Shown: positions 55,381-64,000, counted from the stretch's first letter. The stretch is DNA of 64,000 nucleotides from Methanococcoides sp. (GCA_021108185.1 JAIORJ010000109.1:1-64000), one strand, 5' to 3'. The notes: generated by a model not told the origin, from the sequence alone. Numbers and translations are program-made.

Positions 55381-56001
55381 TCATGCACCTATGAACTTAC
55401 TCGCACTGTATAATATATAAATTCCTACTGGGACCAATACGGATATTGCTGCATTCTTAACGGTCATGTTCCTTGCATGTACCAGTCCGAAGATCCAGAT
55501 GTTCGCACTCCAGAGGGTGACTATTATTCCGACCAATGTCACCAGCTTCAGAGTTGGGTCTGCAAGAATAGCTTCCTCAATAAGGGCAGGGTCTTCGAGA
55601 TTGATATTTTCCAGCGAGAATGATGTTGCTATTACAAAGATGCTTATCACACTGTTTATGATCGAGGGTATCAATCCGTATGCAACGACTTCAAGTACTC
55701 TTTTGAAATCTCCTTCTCCGCCAAGGATGGAAGATATTACGTAGAATATTCCTGCGTAGATCACCCACATAAAAAGTACTCCGATAAAAGCTCCTATCAC
55801 TGCAAAGACCACTCCAATGCTTTCGAAAGCTGCTGCTTCAGGAAGGAGTACCATTATCTTTTGTGTCATTATGGCAGCGCTTATAGCTCCCAGCACTCCG
55901 ATGAACAGCACAATAAGAAGGGGTGTCTTAAGCTCCACTTCGCTTTTCATCTTCTCTTCAAAAAATCCATTTGGATCCGTAAGAACTTGAGTTAGTGTCA
56001 T
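55381..56001 (-). CDS. Yip1-domain membrane protein
   Basis: The 206-residue protein has a short cytoplasmic N-terminus (VLTDPNGFFEEKMKSEVELK, the Yip1 signature) and five membrane helices. First gene of the operon with COG1361 and the ABC pair. Archaeal Yip1 proteins often neighbour surface-protein or transporter genes; function unknown. Confidence 0.82.
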   Translation of the reverse strand: MTLTQVLTDPNGFFEEKMKSEVELKTPLLIVLFIGVLGAISAAIMTQKIMVLLPEAAAFESIGVVFAVIGAFIGVLFMWVIYAGIFYVISSILGGEGDFKRVLEVVAYGLIPSIINSVISIFVIATSFSLENINLEDPALIEEAILADPTLKLVTLVGIIVTLWSANIWIFGLVHARNMTVKNAAISVLVPVGIYILYSASKFIGA

Positions 56002-56063
56002 TACTATTTATGTACAAACTATTGTATATATCATTGCCGGTTTCTTTAAATCGACACGCCGTG

Positions 56064-56390
56064 TTATAATTTCATCAATACATCTTCAAGTGCTAAAACC
56101 ACTTTTCTGTGATCAGGTCCACTTATGACTATTGTCTTCTTTGAGTTCTTTGCACCGGATACGATCGTAATATCCCTTGAACTGATGTTAAAAAAGTCTG
56201 CCACGATCTCTATAAGCTGTCCGTTGGCCTTCCCTTTCTGTGCTGCGGACGTAAGTTTGATCTCTATACGTTCCCGCCACTGGTTATAACCTGCAGGAAA
56301 ACAGGCTTTCTTGGACCCGGGGGTGACCTCTAGGTCGATGGCGATACCATCCTTTGTTTCTTTGATGGCCTTTTCAAAAGATGTGATCAT
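56064..56390 (-). CDS. DUF167 (YggU) family protein
   Basis: This 108-residue alpha/beta protein has VTPGSKKACFP and the SAAQKGKANGQLIEIVADFF stretch characteristic of the YggU family, plus a C-terminal extension of about 10 residues. The family has no established function. It is alone, 62 bp upstream of the Yip1 operon on the same strand. Confidence 0.88.
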   Translation of the reverse strand: MITSFEKAIKETKDGIAIDLEVTPGSKKACFPAGYNQWRERIEIKLTSAAQKGKANGQLIEIVADFFNISSRDITIVSGAKNSKKTIVISGPDHRKVVLALEDVLMKL

Positions 56391-57026
56391 AGTAAGAACT
56401 CTTTGATCGGTATGTTTTAGAAAATGTCGATAATGCTGTAACCTGGCCCACTAACTCCGAAAGTTCATCCTATTGGGATTCCCGCTGTCCCTTCCGGTTT
56501 CCCTCGTGTCAGGCTTATATTGCATTATCGTATGTGCCGCATTGAGGTTGTCTATACAATCACAGAAAGGCTCTGCCATATTCTCATGCAAGGACCTTAC
56601 AATGCGCCAGAGTACAGTACATGGTAGGATGATATAAAGATAACGTTTTGTCTGTGTTTAATTTTCATGTGTTGTTCTTTTGTCATCGTACTCTGGTCGT
56701 ATGGTATTACGCAAAATGGTTTGTTAAAAAGGCTTCAAATAGCTGTTATATTATGTGTTAGCTTTCATTTCCTTTCTGGAACTACTTTTTTTTCTGATCC
56801 ACGCAGTAATCTTGAAGCTCTGGATTCGGTACTTTCCATTCCTCATGACCGGCTGTGCCCGGGGGTTGGGGAGTCAGGGCAGGGATCCCGGTTCTGTGGG
56901 GCATCGAAGGGATGGGCATGTCGGTGCAAGTTGTGGAGTTGTTGAGTTGTGGAGTTCTGGACACTCGGTTTTCCAATGTGGGATTCTTTGATGTTGGCTA
57001 TGATATAAGGCCGGTAATTGGAAGGT
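56391..57026. other. Gene-poor region
   Basis: I find no gene I can support in this stretch. Part of it (56840-56960) is unusually G-rich on the plus strand and contains a direct repeat. Short open frames here lack ribosome sites and protein-like composition. A degraded gene or a regulatory/RNA region are both possible. Confidence 0.4.
56929..56956. repeat. Short direct repeat
   Basis: AGTTGTGGAGTT occurs at 56929-56940 and 56945-56956, a period of 16 bp, inside the G-rich part of the gene-poor region. Confidence 0.7.
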
Positions 57027-57121
57027 AGAGGAAAGGATGCCATGTTCCGATGAATTGTTGTTAATTCTAAGATGTGACTATTAAAATAAAGTGCTATAGG
57101 ACGTTTTCCTCTCTTTTTTTT
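57027..57121 (+). ncRNA. Candidate small RNA
   Basis: AGAGGAAA (57027-57034) can pair with TTTCCTCT (57105-57112), closing a region of about 86 bases that ends in a T-run. A TATA-like GATATAAG lies at 57002-57009, the correct 25 bp upstream. No protein-coding frame is credible. Together this looks like an independently transcribed, self-terminating RNA. It lies 200 bp before gdhA. Confidence 0.4.
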
Positions 57122-57317
57122 ATTTATTGATATGTTTTATGTAGCACAATCTATTTATAACTGATAGCGGTAATATGTATCCTTGTCAAGCCACGGGATG
57201 TAATGGTTACAGTCTTGGTGGCAAAAATGACTATATATTAATAAAAAAGATTATGGTTGCATAAGTTTTTTTATATGTGCCTATTACAATTTAAAAAACT
57301 AAACGTGAGGTAAAATA
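57122..57317 (+). promoter_or_regulatory. gdhA promoter region
   Basis: A TATA box TTTATATG lies at about 57269-57276 and GAGGT at 57307-57311, giving a leader of roughly 20 bases. An inverted repeat TGTAA-TGG-TTACA at 57199-57211 is a possible regulator site 60 bp upstream. The GGTA-N6-TACC pattern I recall for NrpR in Methanosarcina was looked for and not seen. Confidence 0.45.
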
Positions 57318-58568
57318 ATGGCAGAACAAAACCCATTTGAGAATGCAAGAAAGCAGTTACAGAAGTGCGCAGATATCCTTGAGCTCGATGAGGGCATCCA
57401 TGATATCCTGAAGAACCCAATGAGGGAAATGCATGTGTCCCTTCCTGTCCGCATGGACGATGGAAGCATCAAGGTCTTCCAGGGATTCAGGGTACAGTAC
57501 AATGATGCAAAAGGTCCAACAAAAGGTGGTATCCGCTTCCACCCAGACGAGACCGTTGACACTGTCAAGGCACTTGCAGCATGGATGACATGGAAATGTG
57601 CAGTTATGGACATCCCCCTCGGTGGAGGTAAGGGTGGAGTTATCTGCAACCCTAAGGAAATGTCCCAGGGTGAACTTGAGCGCCTTTCAAGGAAGTTCAT
57701 TTCAAGCATCTCAATGATCGTAGGTCCTGACAAGGACATACCTGCTCCTGATGTCTACACCAACCCACAGATGATGGCATGGATGATGGACGAGTTCTCC
57801 AAGTTCGCAGGCAAGAACCAGGCTGGTGTCATCACCGGTAAGCCACTCAGCATTGGTGGTTCCCTCGGTCGTGGCGACGCTACAGCACGTGGTGGTCTTT
57901 ACGCAGTCCGTGAAGCAGCAGTAGAGATCGGCCTTGACCTTAAGGACGCAACTGTCGCAATTCAGGGATACGGTAATGCAGGTTATTTCGCTGGAACTCT
58001 CTGTGAAGAGCTCTTCGGATGCAAGGTCGTCGCTGTAAGTGACAGCCGCGGCGGTGCTGTCAACATGAACGGTATCAGCGCAGAAGCAGCACAGGAGCAC
58101 AAGCAGGCAACCGGTTCAGTTGTTGGTCTCGCAGGTACAGAGCCTATCTCCAACGAAGACATCCTTGAGCTTGATGTCGATATACTTATCCCAGCAGCTC
58201 TTGAGCACGTTATCACACACGATAATGCAGACAAGATCAAAGCAAAGATCGTTGCAGAACTTGCAAATGGTCCAACCACTCCAGAAGCAGATGAGATGCT
58301 TTTCCAGAAAGGCGTACACCTCATTCCTGACTTCCTCTGTAATGGTGGCGGCGTGACAGTATCTTACTTCGAGATGGTACAGAACTTCTACATGTACCGC
58401 TGGAGCATAGAGAGGGTCCACAACAGACTTGACGCAAAGATGACCAACGCATACCACGCTGTTCTCGAAGCTTCCAAGAAATACAATGTCAACATGAGAA
58501 CTGCAGCATATGTCGTAGCTGTCAACCGTGTAGTTGAAGCAATGGCAGACCGCGGATGGTTATACTAA
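57318..58568 (+). CDS. gdhA: Glutamate dehydrogenase
   Basis: The 416-residue hexameric-type enzyme interconverts glutamate and 2-oxoglutarate plus ammonia. Catalytic stretches are [27 protein letters not shown] (Lys pair), and the dinucleotide fold [14 protein letters not shown]. The product is full length. A terminator follows. Placed before npdG and glnA, it belongs to a nitrogen-assimilation cluster. Confidence 0.95.
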   Translation: MAEQNPFENARKQLQKCADILELDEGIHDILKNPMREMHVSLPVRMDDGSIKVFQGFRVQYNDAKGPTKGGIRFHPDETVDTVKALAAWMTWKCAVMDIPLGGGKGGVICNPKEMSQGELERLSRKFISSISMIVGPDKDIPAPDVYTNPQMMAWMMDEFSKFAGKNQAGVITGKPLSIGGSLGRGDATARGGLYAVREAAVEIGLDLKDATVAIQGYGNAGYFAGTLCEELFGCKVVAVSDSRGGAVNMNGISAEAAQEHKQATGSVVGLAGTEPISNEDILELDVDILIPAALEHVITHDNADKIKAKIVAELANGPTTPEADEMLFQKGVHLIPDFLCNGGGVTVSYFEMVQNFYMYRWSIERVHNRLDAKMTNAYHAVLEASKKYNVNMRTAAYVVAVNRVVEAMADRGWLY

Positions 58569-58606
58569 GCATTGTAAGACATTTTCGAAAAATAACTCTT
58601 GGTTTG

Positions 58607-58635
58607 AAGGGAGGGGGTAATCTTCTCCCTTTTTA
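58607..58635 (+). terminator. gdhA terminator
   Basis: AAGGGAG and CTCCCTT pair around an 11-base loop, followed by T residues. Confidence 0.65.
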
Positions 58636-58753
58636 AACCTGTGATGTCCCTGCAACATTTGTATTATATTCAATAATTCTAAATGTTCGTCATTGGATAT
58701 CGTATTCTACTTATCAAAAAAGATATAACTAACTTGGGAGATTAGAGGTCATT

Positions 58754-59482
58754 ATGAAGATCGCAATCCTTGGTGGAACTGGCAATATTGGTAAAGGCTT
58801 TGCCCTGCGCTGGGGTCAGATGCATGATGTGGTAGTAGGTTCCAGAAATTCTGAGAAAGCTATTACAGTCGCAGAAGAATATACTCGTATCCTGAATGAA
58901 AGGGGTTTTGATTCCAAGATCGAAGGTATGGACAACAAGTCCGCCGCAGAAGTTGCAGATGTTATAATCATTGCAGTTCGTTATGAACAGGTTTCTTCTA
59001 TTATCGAGCTCATAACACCTGTCCTCAAGGACCAGATAATAGTTTCAGTTGTAGTTCCTATGGAAAAGGACCGCTGTTACATACAGCCTGATCCAACTGT
59101 TAATGGACACATTACGATTGATGCTTCCAAGTCCGAGTATAATGCTGATTACTTCTGTTACACAACTCCTGCAGCTGGTAGTGCTGCAGCAGAGATCGAA
59201 CAACTTTTACCATGTGATATTGAAGTTGTATCCGCATTCCACAATGTTCCTGCAAAGAAACTTGCAGACCTTGATATAGAACTTGATTATGATATTGCAG
59301 TATGTGGCAACTGCATGCATTCGAAGAAAATAGTCTTCGGACTTGTAAAGGATATCTCTAATATGCGACCTTTGGATATCGGTCCACTTGAGACTTCCGG
59401 AATGGTCGAATCTCTGACACCATTGGTGATCAATATCGCCATACGCAACAAGATGCATGATGTTGGCATTAGATTTGTTTAA
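58754..59482 (+). CDS. npdG: F420H2:NADP+ oxidoreductase
   Basis: The 242-residue enzyme exchanges hydride between reduced coenzyme F420 and NADP, supplying NADPH for biosynthesis such as glutamate formation. The Rossmann start KIAILGGTGNIGKGFALRWG and VVGSRN (NADP phosphate recognition) are typical. GAGGT lies 6 bp before ATG 58754. Its position between gdhA and glnA suits NADPH supply for glutamate dehydrogenase. Confidence 0.92.
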   Translation: MKIAILGGTGNIGKGFALRWGQMHDVVVGSRNSEKAITVAEEYTRILNERGFDSKIEGMDNKSAAEVADVIIIAVRYEQVSSIIELITPVLKDQIIVSVVVPMEKDRCYIQPDPTVNGHITIDASKSEYNADYFCYTTPAAGSAAAEIEQLLPCDIEVVSAFHNVPAKKLADLDIELDYDIAVCGNCMHSKKIVFGLVKDISNMRPLDIGPLETSGMVESLTPLVINIAIRNKMHDVGIRFV

Positions 59483-59717
59483 ATAAAAAAAGAGATTGTA
59501 TCGGCATGAATATTGATCACCAATGATTATATATCTCATCCCTTACAATATCAATTATCCTCTGATAAAGGGCAACTGAAGGGTTCCAACCGTCAAAACT
59601 TGATCTTGGATTCATAAAAACGAAAATATTCCGTCCCCTCAAAGAGAATCCTCAGTTCCCCTTTTTCTTATCTCTTCTACTCTTCTAACAAAAGAATATA
59701 TATAGAAAGGCAAGTTT

Positions 59718-59744
59718 TAGAGCATAATATCTTATTATACTCTA
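59718..59744. promoter_or_regulatory. Imperfect palindrome at the glnA promoter
   Basis: TAGAGCATAATA and TATTATACTCTA flank TCT, with one mismatch in 12-bp arms. TATATATA at about 59697-59704 is the TATA box, so the palindrome overlaps the transcription start, the position of a repressor site. It does not look like the known NrpR operator. Confidence 0.5.
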
Positions 59745-59785
59745 TATCAAAACAGCACAAAACGATCCATGATGTGGGTGATGCA

Positions 59786-61114
59786 ATGAATATCAATACT
59801 AAAGAAGATGTTCTCAAAGCAATTGAGAGTAACAATGTTAAGTTCATAAGGTTACAGTTCACGGACATTCAGGGTGTCGTGAAAGACGTGGAAATTCCTG
59901 TAACACAGATCGAAAAGGCTCTTAGTGTAGGGATATCCTTCGATGGTTCTTCTATTGAAGGATTTGTTCGTATCAATGAGTCTGATATGGTTCTAAAACC
60001 GGATGTTTCTTCCTTTGCCATCCTTCCATGGAACCAGAAGAAGGGTGTCGTTGCAAGGATGATCTGTGATATCCATCTTCCTGATGGAACTCCTTTTGAA
60101 GGGGATCCGCGCTACGCACTCAAGAAGGTTCTCAAAGAGGCGGAAGAGATGGGTTTCTCACTTAATGTGGGCCCTGAACTCGAGTTCTTCCTTTTCGAGA
60201 AACAGGATGGAAAAGCAACAACTATTCCTCACGACTTTGGCAGGTATTTCGAGTTTGCACCGGCAGACCTTGCAGAGGATATCCGCCGTGATATCGTATT
60301 GACGCTAATGGACCTTGGATTTGATATCGAAGCTTCACACCACGAAGTTGCATTTGGTCAGCATGAAATCGATTTCAAGTATGGCGATGCCCTTACGACT
60401 GCTGACAACGTAACGACCTTCAAGTATGTTACCCGTACCATCGCGAAGCTCAACGGATTGCACGCAACTTTCATGCCAAAACCGATCTTTGGTGAGAACG
60501 GCTCCGGTATGCATGTGAACCTCTCCCTTTCAAAGAATGGCGAGAATATATTCTATGATGCTGATGGTGAGATGCAGATAAGTGATGAAGCACGCTACTT
60601 TATCGGTGGTCTTCTCAAACACGTAAAAGCTATAACCGCAATTTCCAATCCACTTGTAAACTCCTACAAGCGCCTTGTTCCTGGATATGAAGCTCCGGTC
60701 TACATCGCATGGTCTGGTGCCAACAGAAGCTCTCTTATCCGTATCCCTGCGGCAAGGGGCAAGGGTACTCGTGTAGAGCTTAGAAGCCCTGACCCATCAT
60801 GCAACCCTTACATCACTTTCGCTGCCGTTCTTGCAGCAGGTCTTGATGGTATAAGGAACAAGATAGATCCTGGGGATAACAGAGAAGAGAACATATTTGA
60901 GCTCAGTGATAAAGGTCTCAAGGACTTTGGTATCGAAACCCTTCCATCAACACTTAATGATTCTGCAAAGTATCTGGCAGACGATGAGCTCTTAATAGAA
61001 GCACTCGGTACTCATGTGATCAATAGTGTCTTGAGTCTCGCAAAGGCTGAATGGGATTCCTATCGTATTCAGGTACATCCTTGGGAGATCGAAAGATATC
61101 TCAATACTGTGTGA
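59786..61114 (+). CDS. glnA: Glutamine synthetase, type I
   Basis: This 442-residue dodecameric ligase makes glutamine from glutamate, ammonia and ATP. Catalytic stretches include FDGSSIEGF, GPELEFFLF, HHEVAFGQHEIDF, NGSGMHVN and NPLVNSYKRL. No adenylylation Tyr loop is evident, in line with archaeal enzymes controlled by GlnK. I start at ATG 59786, 4 bp after GGTGAT; an in-frame GTG at 59774 is less likely. Confidence 0.95.
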   Translation: MNINTKEDVLKAIESNNVKFIRLQFTDIQGVVKDVEIPVTQIEKALSVGISFDGSSIEGFVRINESDMVLKPDVSSFAILPWNQKKGVVARMICDIHLPDGTPFEGDPRYALKKVLKEAEEMGFSLNVGPELEFFLFEKQDGKATTIPHDFGRYFEFAPADLAEDIRRDIVLTLMDLGFDIEASHHEVAFGQHEIDFKYGDALTTADNVTTFKYVTRTIAKLNGLHATFMPKPIFGENGSGMHVNLSLSKNGENIFYDADGEMQISDEARYFIGGLLKHVKAITAISNPLVNSYKRLVPGYEAPVYIAWSGANRSSLIRIPAARGKGTRVELRSPDPSCNPYITFAAVLAAGLDGIRNKIDPGDNREENIFELSDKGLKDFGIETLPSTLNDSAKYLADDELLIEALGTHVINSVLSLAKAEWDSYRIQVHPWEIERYLNTV

Positions 61115-61143
61115 GAGTTCATACTCTCACTTATCCTTTTTTT
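61111..61143 (+). terminator. glnA terminator
   Basis: GTGAGAGT and ACTCTCAC pair around TCAT, overlapping the glnA stop, followed by a T-rich tract. Confidence 0.75.
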
Positions 61144-61212
61144 CTTCGCTTGTTTATTTGTTTTAGTTCAAAGTTCCATAAATGTTAAATCGATTCATGA
61201 TAAGTTCTTCTC

Positions 61213-61776
61213 ATGACAGATGTGATGCTACTTTGGGACAACCCTTTACTTTTTGAGAAGCTCTTTACAGAGAACGGTCTTAAATGTCAGCGTGTTCTTT
61301 CGACTTCTGTCGGAACGCCTTTTCTTCCTCCCTGTAAGTGTGTGGTCATACCTACAGGATTTGCAAATCCTGCATACACTAAGATATGTCCGGGTATAGA
61401 GAATAATGCTAGATCCTTTGAGAGATTTATTCGCTCCGGGGGTATTCTTGTGGTGTTCGGTGCACTTATGCCTGAATATGGGCACGATTGGTTGCCCATG
61501 AAACTTACCTATATAGAAAAGCACGGGGAGGTCAGGCTGGTGCAGGTGTCATCCCATGAGGTGTCCTGTATTGCAGATGTTCAGGAAAATGTGGAATGCG
61601 ATGGTTATTATTCAGAGACCGATGGGAGGGTCATAATAGAGAACAGTGAAGGAAATGCGGTGCTGGTAGTAAAGGAAATAGGGGATGGGCTGGTGATAGC
61701 CACGACCATCCATGAGTTCCCTTCATCAGCATTCCTCAAATATATCAGTGAAAAAGCAAAACGATCGAAGATATGA
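61213..61776 (+). CDS. Uncharacterised alpha/beta protein
   Basis: The 187-residue protein has alternating strands and helices (VVIPTGFANPAYTKI, GGILVVFGALMPEYG) reminiscent of the class I glutamine-amidotransferase-like fold, but I see no catalytic Cys-His-Glu set. The mRNA appears nearly leaderless. Its TGA and the opposing small gene's stop are formed by one hexamer TGATCA (61774-61779). Function unknown. Confidence 0.65.
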   Translation: MTDVMLLWDNPLLFEKLFTENGLKCQRVLSTSVGTPFLPPCKCVVIPTGFANPAYTKICPGIENNARSFERFIRSGGILVVFGALMPEYGHDWLPMKLTYIEKHGEVRLVQVSSHEVSCIADVQENVECDGYYSETDGRVIIENSEGNAVLVVKEIGDGLVIATTIHEFPSSAFLKYISEKAKRSKI

Positions 61777-62055
61777 TCATTTCTGGCTATTGCGTAGCTG
61801 TTCGATATCTTCCTTTGCGTCAGGATATCTGAGAATGTATAGGCCGCTACATGGTTTTATGAACTGGAATATCAGGTCGTCTCCCTTTATTCCGATGGGT
61901 ATGGAGTCTCCTCCACGGAGCATGATCCCATGTAATTTGTAGCCGCCTTTGACGTGATAGACCTCATCACATTCTTTCTTGATGAAGTCTTCACATTCCT
62001 GAGGTGTGGCTCCTTTGAGGAGGATTTCATAGGGAATATCGTTTATACAGGCCAT
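61777..62055 (-). CDS. Small methanogen protein (DUF1894-like)
   Basis: The 92-residue protein (CINDIPYEILLKGATPQECE, then GGYKLHGIMLRGG) resembles a small family restricted to methanogens that I recall as DUF1894. ATG 62055 lies 3 bp after the purM stop, so it is the last gene of the aspartate kinase-purM operon. Function unknown. Confidence 0.72.
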   Translation of the reverse strand: MACINDIPYEILLKGATPQECEDFIKKECDEVYHVKGGYKLHGIMLRGGDSIPIGIKGDDLIFQFIKPCSGLYILRYPDAKEDIEQLRNSQK

Positions 62056-62058
62056 ATT

Positions 62059-63060
62059 TCACACTATCTCAAGGTCGCGTACACGAATGCCGCTTTCAAC
62101 TATCTTTCCAACTATCTTTCCACCTGTCATCTCTGCAGCCTTTTCCGCATCTGCTTCAGGTAGAATGATGAGGAATCCCATTCCCATGTTGAATGTGCGG
62201 TACATCTCAAGTTCATCCACATTGCCTTCTTCCTGTAGGAACTTGAATATGTTTCCTGGCTCTATGGGGTCAGTGAAGTCAAAACCAAGGTCTGTAACCC
62301 TTTTAAGTTTCAGCAATCCGCTTCCGGTGATGTGTGCGAGTCCGTGAACGTCACATTCCTTTATCACATCAAGGACTTCCATGTAAATGCGGGTCGGTAT
62401 AAGGAGCTCGTCTCCTATTGTAGTCTCTGTGTCGTAAGAGAAATCTTCATGATAGGAATGTCCGGATTCCTTGATTATATTTCTCACAAGGGTGTAGCCG
62501 TTACTGTGAACACCATCGCTGGGTATTCCCACAAGTACATCTCCAAGCTGAACTTTCTCTCCGGTGATCACTTCATCCTTCTTGACCATTCCAAGACATG
62601 TGCCTGCAAGGTCGAAACCGTTCACGATCTCTGGGAGGGTTGCAGTTTCACCGCCTACGATGCTCATTCTTGAGATCTCCGCACCTTTGACAAGTCCTTC
62701 GCCTATCTGGCTTGCAAAGTCGTCAGAGTGTTTCTCAAGGGCAAGATAATCGACAAAACTAATAGGTTCTGCACCGATGGCAAGAAGATCGTTGACGTTC
62801 ATTGCGATACAATCGATGCCTACAGTGTTCCAGCGCTTCATCTCATTTGCTATAAGCACCTTTGAACCGACTCCATCGGTTGCCATTGCAAGTGCATATT
62901 CGCCGAAATCGATAAGTCCTGCGTAGTGGCCGATACTTGTAAGAGGGGCACCGAGACCTTCGCGTTTGTAGGTCATTCCACTCGTAAGTGCCTTGATGGT
63001 CGATTCCTCTTTCTCGATATCGACACCAGAATCTGCATATGTAAGATGTTTCTCGTTCAT
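62059..63060 (-). CDS. purM: Phosphoribosylformylglycinamidine cyclo-ligase (AIR synthetase)
   Basis: The enzyme closes the imidazole ring in purine synthesis using ATP. The 333 residues show LTYADSGVDIEKEE, TDGVGSKVLIA, GIDCIAMNVNDLLAIGAEP, GGETA and HITGSGLLKLKR, and are complete. GAGGG lies before ATG 63060; upstream Met codons run into the aspartate kinase gene, 13 bp away. Confidence 0.95.
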   Translation of the reverse strand: MNEKHLTYADSGVDIEKEESTIKALTSGMTYKREGLGAPLTSIGHYAGLIDFGEYALAMATDGVGSKVLIANEMKRWNTVGIDCIAMNVNDLLAIGAEPISFVDYLALEKHSDDFASQIGEGLVKGAEISRMSIVGGETATLPEIVNGFDLAGTCLGMVKKDEVITGEKVQLGDVLVGIPSDGVHSNGYTLVRNIIKESGHSYHEDFSYDTETTIGDELLIPTRIYMEVLDVIKECDVHGLAHITGSGLLKLKRVTDLGFDFTDPIEPGNIFKFLQEEGNVDELEMYRTFNMGMGFLIILPEADAEKAAEMTGGKIVGKIVESGIRVRDLEIV

Positions 63061-63073
63061 TAAATTCCCTCTT

Positions 63074-64000
63074 TTAGTTGCATCCGCTCTTTTTACCAAG
63101 ACCGAACTCACGATGCAGAACTTTCACTGCTTCTTCTGCATCTTCTTCCTTTACTACAAATGAAATGTTATGCTGGGACGAACCCTGGCTTATCATAATT
63201 ACGTTGATCTTTCCTGTCCCGAGAGCACCAAAGATCTTCCCTGCAACTCCTGGGCTGCCGTCCATTCCAGCACCTACCACAGCGACCACACAGACATCTT
63301 CATCGTATGCGACCTCTCCGAGAACACCTTCATTGAATGCATGCTCCAGAGCTTTAACGGCCCTTTTCAGGTGGGCCTGCTCAACTATGAGTGACATGTT
63401 CGCTTCAGATGAGCTCTGGCTGATCATGATAATGTTAACTCCGGCATTCGCAAGGGTGGAAAAGATCTTTGCAGCAGTACCAATGGCACCTACCATGCCT
63501 GCACCGCATATGTTGATGGCTGCTACCTTTCTAATCAGTGTCACTGCTTTTGCTACCTCTTCACTGCAATTCTGGTCTGCAACGATGAGGGTTCCGGGGA
63601 ATTGTGTGTCAAACGTGTTCTTTACACGTACCGGTATGCCATGGCTGATGGCAGGCTCTATGGCTCTTGGATGAAGCACCTTGGCACCGAAATATGATAG
63701 TTCCATTGCTTCGATGTATGATATCTGTGATATCGTGGATGCTTCCGGTACTATTTTCGGGTCAGTGGTCATGATACCGTGAACCTCTTTCCATAACCAT
63801 ATCTCATCTGCCTGGATCGCAGCACCGACCAGGGATGCAGTAAAATCGGAACCTCCGCGTCCGAGGGTGGTTATGATGCCATTCTCGTCCTCTGCAATGA
63901 AACCTGTGACGACCGGAATTGAATTTTCCACAAGAGGTCCTACAGTTCTCCTTATTTGTGCATAGCTTTTTTGCAGGGGTCTGGCGTTTCCGTAGTTATC
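63074..64000 (-). CDS. Aspartate kinase, 5' part beyond the window
   Basis: The C-terminal 308 residues of an aspartate kinase are present: NYGNARPLQKSYAQIRRTVG, VTGFIAEDENGIITTLGRGGSD, WKEVHGIMTTDP and two C-terminal ACT domains (IMISQSSSEANMSLIV; VIMISQGSSQHNISFVV). The enzyme starts the lysine/threonine/methionine branch, and the ACT domains bind feedback inhibitors. The stop is TAA at 63074-63076; the start lies beyond position 64000. Confidence 0.93.
   Translation of the reverse strand, partial: DNYGNARPLQKSYAQIRRTVGPLVENSIPVVTGFIAEDENGIITTLGRGGSDFTASLVGAAIQADEIWLWKEVHGIMTTDPKIVPEASTISQISYIEAMELSYFGAKVLHPRAIEPAISHGIPVRVKNTFDTQFPGTLIVADQNCSEEVAKAVTLIRKVAAINICGAGMVGAIGTAAKIFSTLANAGVNIIMISQSSSEANMSLIVEQAHLKRAVKALEHAFNEGVLGEVAYDEDVCVVAVVGAGMDGSPGVAGKIFGALGTGKINVIMISQGSSQHNISFVVKEEDAEEAVKVLHREFGLGKKSGCN

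Noticed and set aside
56667-56991. Small genes in the 56.4-57.3 kb gap
   Set aside because: The frames lack ribosome sites, have odd composition (Cys/Trp/Gly-rich) and arise from the G-rich repeat stretch.
57180-57230. An NrpR operator (GGTA-N6-TACC) before gdhA
   Set aside because: GGTAATATGTATCC is near the pattern but the right arm does not match.

Overview
The window looks like chromosomal DNA of a methylotrophic methanogen of the Methanosarcinales, with a Methanococcoides/Methanolobus-like relative my best guess. Archaeal markers include the secE-spt5-L11-L1-L10-L12 block, a thermosome, D-aminoacyl-tRNA deacylase DTD2, ribose-1,5-bisphosphate isomerase, the archaeal HMG-CoA synthase/thiolase/DUF35 trio, an F420H2:NADP oxidoreductase, and TATA-box promoters with short leaders. 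None of the 63 genes whose 3' end I could read ends in TAG (37 TGA, 26 TAA). The one clear in-frame TAG lies inside a methyltransferase at 109-111. Both facts fit a pyrrolysine-using methanogen. No insertion sequence, prophage, CRISPR array or rRNA was seen.

Layout. 1-8.9 kb: an amber-containing methyltransferase, a MATE exporter, a UbiA-type prenyltransferase, a FilR1-type regulator, purH, and a PAPS-reductase-like/ferredoxin protein paired with a Cas4-like Fe-S protein that lacks its nuclease residues. 8.9-12.9 kb: an HTH regulator with a perfect 16-bp palindrome, then the mevalonate-entry operon and a CYTH protein. 12.9-22.4 kb: metG, sppA, ribose-1,5-bisphosphate isomerase, aldehyde dehydrogenase, a Trm5/TYW2-like enzyme and DTD2. 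22.4-27.3 kb: ftsZ, secE, spt5 and the ribosomal stalk operon, with a strongly structured leader in front of L1. 27.4-39.9 kb: a membrane protein, a DEAD-box helicase with a long Gly/Ser/Arg tail, a radical SAM protein, a sodium/solute symporter, a lipoprotein, an MBL hydrolase, an AAA ATPase, rimI, a degenerate cis-prenyltransferase and a YchF-type GTPase.

40-49 kb: tRNA-Arg(GCG), a thermosome gene with no canonical start codon, a biotin ECF transporter operon (bioY-ecfA-ecfA-ecfT) behind a BirA-type operator, an ArsR regulator coupled to a metal permease, and a hydantoinase-like gene. 49-56.4 kb: small proteins, a class II aldolase, two exported proteins, and a Yip1-COG1361-ABC ATPase-ABC permease operon. 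56.4-64 kb: a gene-poor stretch holding a candidate small RNA, then the nitrogen genes gdhA, npdG and glnA, and an aspartate kinase-purM-small protein operon cut by the right edge.

Most genes are housekeeping. The points most worth checking are the amber codon, the AUC-start thermosome, the inactivated Cas4-like protein, the heteromeric-type cis-prenyltransferase subunit, the palindromic operators, the L1 leader and the small-RNA candidate. All family names come from reading translated sequence by eye; no database search was run. DUF numbers are recalled and unchecked.
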